A stretch of DNA of 64,000 nucleotides from Paenibacillus naphthalenovorans (GCF_900099895.1 NZ_FNDY01000006.1:124001-188000); one strand, 5' to 3'. Positions 35,249 through 42,920 are shown, numbered from the stretch's first letter. A program made the numbers and translations. Notes: generated from the sequence alone by a model not told the origin.

Positions 35249-36043
35249 TTAAAGCCGGACCCCGCCGAATGCTTCTTTAAAGCCCATTTTTAAGGATATT
35301 TGACTTGCGGCCTCCTTGACCATTAATTTTGCCGGCTCCAGCCGGTCGCCATCCAACTGCACGGCAGGTCCAAGAATTGCTAAAGCCGCAATCAGCTTGC
35401 CTTCCGCATCATATATAGGCGCACCGATGGCAATGCCGCCTTCATACGTTTCTTCCATATCCGCATAGACTCGTTCCTCTTTGATTTTTTTGAACCGGAC
35501 GCGAAGCACGTCCAGATCGGTGACGGTCTTGGAGGTCATTCGTACAAGGGGATGCTTTTGCAATAAACGCTCAAGCTCATCTTCCGTCAAATGGGCCATA
35601 ATGACTTGTCCCAAAACTCCAAAATTAATAGGGCGGCGCAGTCCGATGTAAGAGGAATATTTAAAACCAACCGGGTTTTCCCGTAAAAAAACATAAACAA
35701 ACGTTTCCTGCTCGATGACCGCCATAATCACCGTTTGTTTGGTATTAGTCTGGAGGTTAATAAGTATTTCCTCCGCCTCTTGCCTGACGTCAAGGAGAGT
35801 GGTAAGCGTACCGGCATATTCTAACAATTTTAATCCCAACCGGTAATTTTGGTTCTTTTGATCGTATTGAATAAGCCCCCGAAGCTCCAGCGTATACAAT
35901 ATTCGATAAGCGGTTGTTTTCGGCAATTTGGTCTTGGCTACGATCTCATCGATTGTTAGAACGGGGTGCTCTACAGAAAACACATTTAATAAATCAATAG
36001 CCCGATCGATGGCCCGAACGGAATTTACGTTGACATCACGCAT
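35249..36043 (-). CDS. IclR-family regulator, likely of the gentisate operon
   Basis: A 264-residue regulator: N-terminal winged HTH (VRAIDRAIDLLNVFS, then LTIDEIVAKTKLPKTTAYRI) and a C-terminal effector-binding GAF-like domain (RRPINFGVLGQVIMAH, GGIAIGAPIYDAEGKLIAAL). The ATG at 36043 is used because GGGGAGGA lies ten bases upstream; an upstream ATG would bury that site. It is convergent with the aromatic operon, and IclR proteins commonly respond to aromatic acids. Operator-like repeats in its own promoter recur in the gentisate leader, which points to autoregulation and control of that operon. Confidence 0.88.
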   Translation of the reverse strand: MRDVNVNSVRAIDRAIDLLNVFSVEHPVLTIDEIVAKTKLPKTTAYRILYTLELRGLIQYDQKNQNYRLGLKLLEYAGTLTTLLDVRQEAEEILINLQTNTKQTVIMAVIEQETFVYVFLRENPVGFKYSSYIGLRRPINFGVLGQVIMAHLTEDELERLLQKHPLVRMTSKTVTDLDVLRVRFKKIKEERVYADMEETYEGGIAIGAPIYDAEGKLIAALAILGPAVQLDGDRLEPAKLMVKEAASQISLKMGFKEAFGGVRL

Positions 36044-36080
36044 GATAAGATAGTCCTCCCCATCGTTATAACAAATATTG

Positions 36081-36123
36081 AATCCATTATATGAATTATA
36101 CAATCCATTTTATTTTTATACAA
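36081..36123 (-). promoter_or_regulatory. IclR gene promoter with overlapping candidate operator
   Basis: On the minus strand TTGTAT (36123-36118), 17-base spacer, TATAAT (36100-36095). The imperfect inverted repeat AATCCA-TTATA-TGAATT at 36081-36097 overlaps the -10, and a second AATCCATT lies 21 bases away at 36102-36109, two helical turns. The half-site matches the one at 23981-23997. Confidence 0.55.
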
Positions 36124-36271
36124 CTATAAGCTATGCCGTTGCCTGTACCATTGGTCCATTTTTTACTTATAAGGCCATCGTGGTCAAGAACCCATCCTTT
36201 CCGTAACATTTTCACATAAAATAAAGCAAAATACTTTCGAACTGCTTTAAGGGAGGAGGGAGGAGCGTTTA

Positions 36272-36802
36272 TTGGACTATACCGACAAACGACAATTTAA
36301 AAAACATGGTAAACGTAGAAGTGCGGTTGTTTGTGTGCCGGAAAGGAAAAAAAGGATAAGGCGAAACCAAAAGGTTCCTTGCCGGAAAAGAAAAAGGAAG
36401 TGCAAGAAAAAGATCATCGTAACAAAAATCGTGTATAAACAGGGTCCGCCCGGACAGCAGGGGCCACCTGGACAGCAAGGTCCTCCGGGGGACGCTTCCA
36501 TTCGTATCATACCTGATGTAAGGAGATACTTTTTCGTAGCGGATACAGACATCGATCTTTCCAATACCCAAATGATTCCCGCCAATCGATTTATTAACGA
36601 TGATGGGGAACCAGTAAACGAATTCGTAGAGCTGGGCGATGAGGGTTATTATAATTTATATGTGAATGCCGTATTACAAGAAGGAAAGATATATAACGTA
36701 AACCCCAATGCTTTAACGATATATTCCAATGAAGAAGTGATTTACGCAAGTACTTTAATCATTTTAGAAGCGGTAGGCTTCTCGATCAAACGGATTCACT
36801 AA
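36272..36802 (+). CDS. Short collagen-like spore-surface protein with DUF4183 domain
   Basis: A 176-residue protein in three parts: a Lys/Arg-rich N-terminus (residues 1-52), a short collagen-like tract of three GPPGxx repeats (58-73), and a C-terminal domain of the DUF4183 type (about 85-170). Related proteins are found on Bacillales exosporia and spore coats; the basic head is probably an anchoring or cross-linking segment. TTG 36272 follows GGAGGAG by about six bases. The triplet tract is much shorter than in BclA-type filaments. It is co-directional with another DUF4183 gene. Confidence 0.72.
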   Translation: MDYTDKRQFKKHGKRRSAVVCVPERKKRIRRNQKVPCRKRKRKCKKKIIVTKIVYKQGPPGQQGPPGQQGPPGDASIRIIPDVRRYFFVADTDIDLSNTQMIPANRFINDDGEPVNEFVELGDEGYYNLYVNAVLQEGKIYNVNPNALTIYSNEEVIYASTLIILEAVGFSIKRIH

Positions 36803-36918
36803 AGGGTGATTTAAACGATGATCCACATGCCTGCGCCCGATTTTTAATAAATGGGTCATTAATCTAAGAAATTTATGATAAGTAGAAATATAATAATCAT
36901 AGAATGGGAGGTGAGGAA

Positions 36919-37308
36919 ATGGCACTGAGAATTTTGAAAATTTTTGCTTCGGCGACTACGACAACAACGACGGAAACAGTACCTACGGTGGAGCGGTTTT
37001 TTTATGAAGTCGCGGCACAGGTAACAGCCGGAAATACATTGACGATTGCTGTAGGAGATTTTGAGACCGATGCTGGTGTAGCTGCTACCTCGCTGCCGGC
37101 ACTCGCTACGAACAATAGTTACGTCAATGTGTTTGTCAATGGTATTTTAGTAATGAACAACCTGGTGACGTATACGGATGGCGCGGCAGGACAGCTTGAG
37201 ATTGAAGTACCGGTAGGATCCGAACCTATTGAGGCGACTACTCCCGTAGTATTGGAAGTGGTCAATTTCGCCCCTTCATCTACCTCCACTACAACGGTTA
37301 TAACCTAA
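36919..37308 (+). CDS. DUF4183-domain protein
   Basis: A 129-residue protein: MALRILKIFASATTTTTT start, a DUF4183-like beta-rich core (FFYEVAAQVTAGNTLTIAV, NNSYVNVFVNGILV) and a Ser/Thr-rich tail. The Thr runs at both ends look surface-exposed. GGGAGG is about seven bases before the ATG at 36919. It shares the domain with the preceding collagen-like gene and probably belongs to the spore surface as well; function is otherwise unknown. Confidence 0.72.
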   Translation: MALRILKIFASATTTTTTETVPTVERFFYEVAAQVTAGNTLTIAVGDFETDAGVAATSLPALATNNSYVNVFVNGILVMNNLVTYTDGAAGQLEIEVPVGSEPIEATTPVVLEVVNFAPSSTSTTTVIT

Positions 37309-37352
37309 TTCCCGATCGCTTATATGAACGGAAGATCAACAATAATTTTATA

Positions 37353-37378
37353 GCACTCCGCGGAGTGTTTTTTTTTTG
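37353..37378 (+). terminator. Terminator after the DUF4183 gene
   Basis: Perfect stem CACTCCG/CGGAGTG (37354-37367) followed by a run of ten Ts. Confidence 0.8.
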
Positions 37379-37405
37379 CTGACTAAGCTGACATTTTTCT
37401 GCTAA

Positions 37406-37448
37406 AAAATAAACCGACACGAGCTGCGAACAGCCTTTGCCGGTTTAT
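37406..37448 (-). terminator. Likely terminator of the 66-residue minus-strand gene
   Basis: Inverted repeat AATAAACCG (37406 onward) with CGGTTTATT (near 37440-37448); on the minus strand the second arm runs into a T-rich segment. Confidence 0.5.
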
Positions 37449-37453
37449 TAAAA

Positions 37454-37654
37454 CTAGCCGGATTGATTTTGTCTTGTGCGGCCGCCGTTGATATATCCTC
37501 TTGCGATGCGTGAGGCCCGAAAGGTAGAAACGACAACCAGAGTCTCCTCCCGGGTCATGCTCCGGCCTTCATAAGAAAAGTCGGATAAATCGGCGATTTG
37601 CTCGTCCGTATATTTGTCGAATAAGTCAATTAACAATTCAATGTGTTGATCCAT
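37454..37654 (-). CDS. Small protein of unknown function (66 residues)
   Basis: Not recognised. The protein is acidic at the start (MDQHIELLIDLFDKYTDEQI) and basic at the end (GRTRQNQSG), helical in appearance, with no cysteine, signal or membrane segment. GGGGAG lies about ten bases before the ATG, and a terminator-like hairpin follows, which supports a real gene. It lies between spore-surface genes and the riboswitch region, transcribed away from the riboswitch. Confidence 0.55.
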   Translation of the reverse strand: MDQHIELLIDLFDKYTDEQIADLSDFSYEGRSMTREETLVVVSTFRASRIARGYINGGRTRQNQSG

Positions 37655-37890
37655 GTCATGGTTCTCCCCGGGTTGTTTTAATTACGATTATATTACATAA
37701 GGCAATGAGATCCGTCAACTTGTCTTATTTAATTGTTGCCGGACAAATGACGGATAAGAAATTTGTATAATTTTTAAAAAGATAATTTGTTTTTATTGAC
37801 AATTATTTTGATAACATGTTACTTTGGACATGGTATTAATTCCCTATCCGGTTTTTATTCGGGAAAAATGTTTTCATATATATTGACATT

Positions 37891-37973
37891 GATAAAGGCA
37901 TACTTATCGAAAGATAAGGACGCAAAGCCACGGGTCTAAGGCATAAGCTATGACAGCCGGGTTGCCAATGGGT
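37891..37973 (+). ncRNA. Cyclic-di-GMP-I (GEMM-I) riboswitch
   Basis: The element has the GEMM-I core: a first helix capped by a GAAA tetraloop (CTTATC-GAAA-GATAAG), the conserved GGACGCAAAGCC that holds the ligand pocket, then CGGGTCTAAGG, a second helix and CAGCCGGGTTGCC, which carries the tetraloop-receptor side. An intrinsic terminator lies six bases downstream, so ligand binding probably decides between termination and read-through into the sigma-factor gene 170 bases further on. The direction of control (on or off) cannot be decided by eye. Confidence 0.87.
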
Positions 37974-37978
37974 AGCAC

Positions 37979-38001
37979 AGGACCCTTTGGGGTCCTTTTT
38001 T
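37979..38001 (+). terminator. Riboswitch expression-platform terminator
   Basis: AGGACCC/GGGTCCT seven-base perfect stem, four-base loop, then five Ts, immediately after the c-di-GMP aptamer. Confidence 0.82.
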
Positions 38002-38142
38002 ATCCATTTCCGACATTCAAGACCAAAAGGACGACCTCGTAAGCGCTAGAGAAAATCTCTCTTCTCTCCGGCGGTTCGTCCAATGATCATGATATCCGGT
38101 TGCAAATAAAATCAACAAAAGAACAGGAGGATGACTTCAATT

Positions 38143-38745
38143 ATGGATGAATTCACGGATGCCGAGTTGGCCGCTTGTGTAATTCAAGGCGACCAGAGCG
38201 CATTCAACTCTCTGCTAAGTCGTTATCTTCCGATGATTTATTATTGCAGCAAGAAGTATTATGCTCCAGGTCTCATGCGGGGAGATATGAATCAAGCCGG
38301 ATGTATCGGGTTATTTATCGCTTGTAAAAGGTATAACCCCGCCAAAGGAATGGCGTTTTCAGGTTTCGCGAAGATGCATATCAAGCATTATATCATCAAC
38401 GCCGTAAAAGCAGCCTTAAGAAAAAAACAGCAGATTTTAAATCAAAGCGTGTCGTTAGATGAAACTCCTTTCTGCGATCAAGAAAGGACCAGCCGTTATG
38501 AACTCATCCCCCATTTCACGCCATCGGCGGAAGAAATATTTATGAATAAGGCAAGGAATAATGAGTTGTTCGACTTGATAAAAACGCATTTAACGCATTT
38601 GGAGAGGGCAGCGGTTTTGGGTTTGCTGGATGGTTTGGTCTATAAAGAAATAGCTGACTTGCATGGCGTGGGTAATAAATCTATCGATAATGCGTTGAAA
38701 AGGGCTAAAGGGAAATTGAGAAGCGCTCTTTATAACAATGCATAG
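38143..38745 (+). CDS. Sigma-70 family factor resembling sigma-H
   Basis: A 200-residue sigma factor. Region 2 (DMNQAGCIGLFIACKRYNPAKG, near residues 46-67 by position, and FSGFAKMHIKHYIINAVK) and region 4 (LERAAVLGLLDGLVYKEIAD and GNKSIDNALKRAKGKL) both resemble the Bacillus sporulation/early-stationary sigma-H; regions 1 and 3 are short or absent. AGGAGG at 38125-38130 lies twelve bases before the ATG at 38143, whereas ATG 38131 abuts it. Because a c-di-GMP riboswitch with a terminator sits in the leader, its expression should respond to that second messenger. It may be an accessory paralogue rather than the main Spo0H. Confidence 0.82.
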   Translation: MDEFTDAELAACVIQGDQSAFNSLLSRYLPMIYYCSKKYYAPGLMRGDMNQAGCIGLFIACKRYNPAKGMAFSGFAKMHIKHYIINAVKAALRKKQQILNQSVSLDETPFCDQERTSRYELIPHFTPSAEEIFMNKARNNELFDLIKTHLTHLERAAVLGLLDGLVYKEIADLHGVGNKSIDNALKRAKGKLRSALYNNA

Positions 38746-38793
38746 TTTTGCAGGAGCAGTGCTTTGGCGGACAGGGCACAGGACATAAGACAA

Positions 38794-38821
38794 GCCCAAG
38801 GGAGCAGGAACTCCTTTGGGC
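38794..38821 (+). terminator. Hairpin between convergent sigma and permease genes
   Basis: Eleven-base stem with one wobble pair (38794-38804 with 38811-38821). No long T run on either strand, so termination strength is uncertain. Confidence 0.4.
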
Positions 38822-38844
38822 ATTTACCGTTGGAGGTCGGGCGT

Positions 38845-40284
38845 TTAAATAACCAGCAGAACCAGTGCCAAAAAGAGAAAAAAACCTAAGGTGTATAGAA
38901 GGTTCCATGCTGCGATTCGAAATGTGCCTTGTCGGATAATAACGGAAAACATATTCAGCGTTCCGCTAAAAGGGCCGATGGAAAACGTCATAACGGCGCC
39001 CCCTACCAAAGCAATGGCCAAGTGCTCGGCCGAAATTCCCAACGCCAGGGGATTCATCGCTTCCGCCAAAAGGGTGATCGCTGTGATGGGATGCATTCCC
39101 ATGAAGCCGAACCCGAGTGTGATCAAAGGGACGATGAGCAAAAAGAGGCTGGAACCAACTGCGTGATTGAATTGCAGCATAGATTCGATAACGTAATGAT
39201 TGTATCCGGAATATTGGAGCGCTTGAACAAAAAAACCGGTGCTGAGGAAAATCGCAAACTGATCCGCCATACCGGGCATTTTATTGATGACGTAAGAACG
39301 GGCTTCCCCCAAAAAAGCGGTTCCCTGCTTTAGAGCCAACGCCCAAAGGAAAGCACAGGGAAAGGCCAAAATCGATGTGGTCACTACGAGCCCCAGAGAC
39401 CATAGGCCGGTTAGTCCCACGTTAACGGAAATGAGCAGAAGAATGACAAGCACGATCTGCCATATTTTGGCGATGGGCTTTTGAATGAACGGTTGATGTA
39501 CAGCTTTTTCAGACTCTTGAGCCGAAGCCATTTCGGATAGGGTCTGATGGTGTTCGTCCGATGGAATTTCCGGCCGACGGCTTCCTGAACGCCTTTCAAT
39601 TAACCAAAAAATCAACCAGTTAAGGAATAACCCCAAAAGGCCAATGATAAACAGCTTGTAGAAGACACTGGACCAGGGAACCTTCGTCGTTTCCAAAGCG
39701 ATGGCAACCCCGCCGGAGAATGGGGACCAGGCGACGGATACCGCATAACCGTTAAGGATGGCCAAGCACATGAATTTGTCGGTATGTTTCAATCCGATCT
39801 TTTCTACTGCGCCTTTAATACTGTAATACATGATCGGAATCGTGGCCAAATTCAAAATGCTGCTGAGCAAAAACGAAATGGAACTAATGGTACGGTGTAA
39901 TGAAGTGACGCTTCGCGTTTTTTTGGATAAGATCTCTTCAATGGACTGGTCGTAACGGCCTAATTTCAACGGAATGGCGAGAAACGGGAGCATGGCGAAC
40001 AAAGAAAGCAAGTAGAGCATATCGCCATAAATGTATAGATAATTATAAGGATCGATCCCTTTTTGCATCACAAGCCAAGTCCCCGTCACCAAAAACAATA
40101 GTGCAAAAATTTTGGTGGTTAAACTGGAAGCAGGGATCGATAACAGAATCGCAATGATGGACAAAATGGAAATCATCGGGGCCAGCTGATGAAAGTCCCC
40201 GATCTTATATACCAAAAAGATGATAACAGCCAAGGTGAAGACGATAGAACGAGCGATCTGACTATAGCGTGATATGGTTCCCAC
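38845..40284 (-). CDS. Putative ion-transporter (IT) superfamily permease
   Basis: A 479-residue protein with about twelve membrane segments and a polar linker near residues 235-270. Two related motifs, SPFSGGVAIA in the N-terminal half and GPFSGTLNMF near the C-terminus, look like the paired re-entrant loops of inverted-repeat anion transporters (DcuC, CitMHS, SLC13-like). The family was not pinned down, and the substrate is unknown; an organic acid is the contextual guess. The GTG at 40284 is tentative because the ribosome site directly abuts it. GTATAC operator repeats lie 80-110 bases upstream, and the regulator gene is next. Confidence 0.68.
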   Translation of the reverse strand: MGTISRYSQIARSIVFTLAVIIFLVYKIGDFHQLAPMISILSIIAILLSIPASSLTTKIFALLFLVTGTWLVMQKGIDPYNYLYIYGDMLYLLSLFAMLPFLAIPLKLGRYDQSIEEILSKKTRSVTSLHRTISSISFLLSSILNLATIPIMYYSIKGAVEKIGLKHTDKFMCLAILNGYAVSVAWSPFSGGVAIALETTKVPWSSVFYKLFIIGLLGLFLNWLIFWLIERRSGSRRPEIPSDEHHQTLSEMASAQESEKAVHQPFIQKPIAKIWQIVLVILLLISVNVGLTGLWSLGLVVTTSILAFPCAFLWALALKQGTAFLGEARSYVINKMPGMADQFAIFLSTGFFVQALQYSGYNHYVIESMLQFNHAVGSSLFLLIVPLITLGFGFMGMHPITAITLLAEAMNPLALGISAEHLAIALVGGAVMTFSIGPFSGTLNMFSVIIRQGTFRIAAWNLLYTLGFFLFLALVLLVI

Positions 40285-40365
40285 CTCTACCGATAATGAA
40301 ATTACTTGTCAGAAGCCGATAGAACGAATTGCTCGCTTGATAGGATGTAAAATAATTAATTCTCA

Positions 40366-40396
40366 GTATACACAAAGATGTGTATACTTGTATACA
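40366..40396. promoter_or_regulatory. Triple GTATAC operator upstream of the IT-like permease
   Basis: GTATAC occurs at 40366-40371, 40382-40387 and 40390-40395, forming two overlapping inverted repeats, the right one being TGTATAC-TT-GTATACA. The same 6-2-6 element occurs at 41274-41287 and 42923-42936. Confidence 0.6.
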
Positions 40397-40457
40397 ATAA
40401 AATACAAATTGTTTTCCGTTATCGTTTTTCATCAGCCGGTTCGACAGAGATCCATGT

Positions 40458-41159
40458 TTATTTTTGGGTAAATACGCTAACCAAATTTTCCTTGGAGATG
40501 GCTAAATGCTTTTTTAAGACCGTTACGGCTTGTTCCGTATTCCCTTGCTTGATGAGCGAAACGATTTCTTTGTGCTCGTCTTCACGCTCGACAGCCCACT
40601 CTAAAGTCAGATAATACACGCGAAAACGGGAAATCGTATCGTGAAGGGAATCAATGAACTGCTGAACCCGTTGGTTTTCAAGGGCAGAGATGATCGAGAG
40701 ATGAAAATAGGTGTTCATTTCTCCCCGCTTTTGCAGATTCCCTTGCATGCGGTATTCTTCCCCACGCTCGATCGCTTCTTCCATTTGCCGGATCACGGGA
40801 TGACTGGATGTAATTCTTCGTAGAGCTTCCGCTTCGACGATGGAGCGAATCTCATACACTTCATGGATATCCTGGAGCGTAGGCATCGTGACAACAACTT
40901 TTCTTCCAGGCAAAAACGTGACCAGGTTTTCCGTCTCCAGAATCCGGATCGCTTCACGGACAGGCGTGCGGCTGACGGAAAGTTTATCGGCGATCTGGTT
41001 TTCGCTCAACAGCTGTCCCGGTTTTAACGTACCGTCCAGGATGGCCGTTTTGAGTTTTTGATATACCGCCTCACGAAGAGGGATGTAAGATGAGGAATAA
41101 TCCAAAGGCTCGAGAGTAAAATCGGATGTGATGAGAGTTAAATGGCTATCCATAGTCAT
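40458..41159 (-). CDS. GntR-family regulator, FCD (FadR-like) subfamily
   Basis: A 233-residue repressor: N-terminal winged HTH (LREAVYQKLKTAILDGTLKP, then LSENQIADKLSVSRTPVREA) and an all-helical FCD domain (IHEVYEIRSIVEAEALRRI, FHLSIISALENQRVQQFIDSL by position near 155). FCD domains bind carboxylates, usually through a metal, and the regulators commonly bind TTGTATACAA-like operators. Three such operators surround this gene, which suggests that it controls the permeases and amidohydrolases around it. GAGG is close to ATG 41159; ATG 41153 is equally possible. Confidence 0.88.
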   Translation of the reverse strand: MTMDSHLTLITSDFTLEPLDYSSSYIPLREAVYQKLKTAILDGTLKPGQLLSENQIADKLSVSRTPVREAIRILETENLVTFLPGRKVVVTMPTLQDIHEVYEIRSIVEAEALRRITSSHPVIRQMEEAIERGEEYRMQGNLQKRGEMNTYFHLSIISALENQRVQQFIDSLHDTISRFRVYYLTLEWAVEREDEHKEIVSLIKQGNTEQAVTVLKKHLAISKENLVSVFTQK

Positions 41160-41187
41160 TACCTCTTCCTAATCAAATTGTGTTAAT

Positions 41188-41216
41188 ATTTTACACCATG
41201 AAATACTATTGCACAA
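41188..41216 (-). promoter_or_regulatory. Promoter of the gntR gene
   Basis: Minus strand: TTGTGC (41216-41211), 17-base spacer, TAAAAT (41193-41188), about 30 bases before the start codon. Confidence 0.55.
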
Positions 41217-41241
41217 CTTGCCTATGATCTCACAATCATTG

Positions 41242-41270
41242 TTGACAGCACAGAAAGGGAAAGTTATATT
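41242..41270 (+). promoter_or_regulatory. Strong sigma-A promoter facing the Nramp-related gene
   Basis: TTGACA (41242-41247), 17-base spacer, TATATT (41265-41270). The predicted start point falls inside the GTATAC operator that follows, a typical repression geometry. Confidence 0.68.
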
Positions 41271-41272
41271 CA

Positions 41273-41288
41273 TGTATACAAGTATACT
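41273..41288. promoter_or_regulatory. GTATAC-AA-GTATAC operator
   Basis: Two GTATAC elements separated by AA, at the predicted +1 of the 41242-41270 promoter; same element as at 40366-40396 and 42921-42938. Confidence 0.62.
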
Positions 41289-41483
41289 ATTGTGTTGGGA
41301 GGTGCATATATATAGATCAAACCATATAAGCATTCATTTGGGAGCTTTAAATTTTCAGCAGGATTGTTTGCGTTTTGAAAAGACTAGAGAAAGGAGAAAA
41401 CCTGAGTTTTGAAGTGAAAGCGGTTACAGAATTGGGTCTAATGAACTTGAATTTTAAGGCTGATCCAACAGGTAACAAAAAAA

Positions 41484-41497
41484 TGTAAACGCTTACT
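41484..41497 (+). promoter_or_regulatory. cre-like site upstream of the Nramp-related gene
   Basis: TGTAAACGCTTACT matches the cre consensus except for the last base and is nearly palindromic (GTAAACGCTTAC), suggesting CcpA control. Confidence 0.55.
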
Positions 41498-41561
41498 GAC
41501 AATAATTTGTATGGCACAGTATCATGGGAAATACCAATAACTGGTTAAAGGGGCATAGCGT

Positions 41562-42869
41562 ATGGCAAAACCTGTGGAAAAATTGGAGCTTCAGCCGAAG
41601 GGCGGAGGCTTTTTGGAAACGTTGAGAAGCATGGGGCCCGGATTAGTCGTTGCATTCGCTTGGCTTGGAACAGGGGATTTGGTAGACTCGTCCGTATCCG
41701 GCGCCAACTACGGATATGACTTGATGTGGGTGCTTTGCCTTGCGTTATTCTGCCGCTATTTCTTTGTTAATGCACTCGCTAAGTATCAATTGTGTAATCG
41801 TCATGGAGACGAAACGATCTTTCACGGTTTTTACCGCGTGTGGAAAGGGTTTCCGATTGTATTGGGCGTCTCGGCTTATATCATGGGTTTCGTTTACGTA
41901 TCTTATATGATTCGTGGAGCGGGTGTAGCTTTACATCACTTGTTCGGCCAGGCGGGTAACAGTTTTCTTTGGTCTCTTGTCGGAGTGGGTCTGGCCATTT
42001 ATGTGACAACCCGGAAGCGTCAATTGAAAGCGCTTGAATTTATAGCGCGCACTGCTTGCATTGTTATTATTCTTTCTTTTATTTACGCCATATGGAACAC
42101 CGGCATTAATGCGGAAGCCTTTATCGAAGGTCTGAGCTTCGGGATACCGGCCAATAATGATGCGTTTGGCGCATTGCTTATCGCCGTTTCGATTATCGGG
42201 GCTGTCGGAGGCTCCGCTGCAAACCTGCTGTATCCCTATTTGATGAACGACAAAGGGTGGAAAGGACCTCGGCAGCGTAAACTGCAAATCATGGATCTCC
42301 TTACCGGTATCGTTGCAATCATCGTGATTAATTTGGCTATCTGGATTGTAGCTGCCGAAACCATGTACGGTCAAGGGCAAGTCATTCATAACGAAGTCGA
42401 CCTGGCTGCAATGATGGCACAAGCGGTGGGGCCCATTGGACCGGTTCTGTTGTGGATCACCGTGTTTCTCGTCTGCTTCACCTCTTATCCCACGTTTTCT
42501 GTCGGATTCACTAAGCTGTTAATGCATGGCGTACATCTCTCGACCAAACGGGGAGAGAAATATGAAAAACCCGAACAGGATCCCCGGTTTAAATGGTTTT
42601 CGATTGGGGGACTTCTTCTTGTGCCGCTTATTTTCTCCATGCCTTTTGCTCCCAATTTAGTCACTCTAACGATCGTAGGCAACAGCTTGGCTGTCATTAC
42701 CGCGCCGATCATTATTTTGGGAATTATTTTTATGACCTCCCGTAAAAGCATGATGTTACCGGATTATGTGAATAAATGGTGGGAAAATCTCATTCTTGGT
42801 ATTGTTGGATGTATCGGCTTATGGGCAACTTACAGTTTGTTGATCGTGTTAATCGATAAGTTGGGTTAA
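41562..42869 (+). CDS. Nramp-related membrane transporter lacking the canonical metal motif
   Basis: A 435-residue protein with about eleven membrane helices and the Nramp/APC-fold layout: MGPGLVVAFAWLGTGDLVDS in helix 1 and AVSIIGAVGGSAANLLYPYL in helix 6. The helix-1 DPGN and helix-6 MPH metal ligands of true Mn/Fe transporters are replaced (GTGD, and no Met-Pro-His). It therefore probably does not carry transition metals in the usual way. Beside amidohydrolase genes under the same operator type, it may import an organic substrate or support those metalloenzymes. AAGGGG precedes the ATG. Confidence 0.78.
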   Translation: MAKPVEKLELQPKGGGFLETLRSMGPGLVVAFAWLGTGDLVDSSVSGANYGYDLMWVLCLALFCRYFFVNALAKYQLCNRHGDETIFHGFYRVWKGFPIVLGVSAYIMGFVYVSYMIRGAGVALHHLFGQAGNSFLWSLVGVGLAIYVTTRKRQLKALEFIARTACIVIILSFIYAIWNTGINAEAFIEGLSFGIPANNDAFGALLIAVSIIGAVGGSAANLLYPYLMNDKGWKGPRQRKLQIMDLLTGIVAIIVINLAIWIVAAETMYGQGQVIHNEVDLAAMMAQAVGPIGPVLLWITVFLVCFTSYPTFSVGFTKLLMHGVHLSTKRGEKYEKPEQDPRFKWFSIGGLLLVPLIFSMPFAPNLVTLTIVGNSLAVITAPIIILGIIFMTSRKSMMLPDYVNKWWENLILGIVGCIGLWATYSLLIVLIDKLG

Positions 42870-42920
42870 TGCAGAAACCGTTTGATCCGCATACAAAACA
42901 GAAAGAAAAACCGCATTTGA

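Larger units (their letters stand above)
37655..38142. other. 488-base gap holding the riboswitch leader
   Basis: An AT-rich left part (37680-37890) contains TTGACA at 37796-37801 and again at 37883-37888; a TATATT near 37879 is placed well for a start at the riboswitch but lacks a good -35. The c-di-GMP riboswitch (37891-37973) and its terminator follow. Between the terminator and the sigma gene, a second stem (GGACGACC at 38029-38036 with GGTTCGTCC at 38073-38081) encloses a small AGAGA/TCTCT hairpin. Confidence 0.6.
41160..41561. other. 402-base regulatory gap between gntR and the Nramp-related gene
   Basis: It contains divergent promoters (minus 41216-41188; plus 41242-41270), an operator at 41273-41288, a cre-like site at 41484-41497 and a possible second plus promoter (CTGACA 41496-41501, TATCAT 41520-41525). 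A 24-codon frame from GTG 41414 is not placed well behind a ribosome site and is not called. Confidence 0.55.

Noticed and set aside
36200-36230. Sigma-K-like promoter before the collagen-like gene
   Set aside because: A CATAAAATA -10-like string exists, but no -35 AC element lies at a suitable distance.
41209-41412. 67-codon frame between gntR and the Nramp-related gene
   Set aside because: It starts upstream of the predicted promoter and crosses the operator; product composition looks random.
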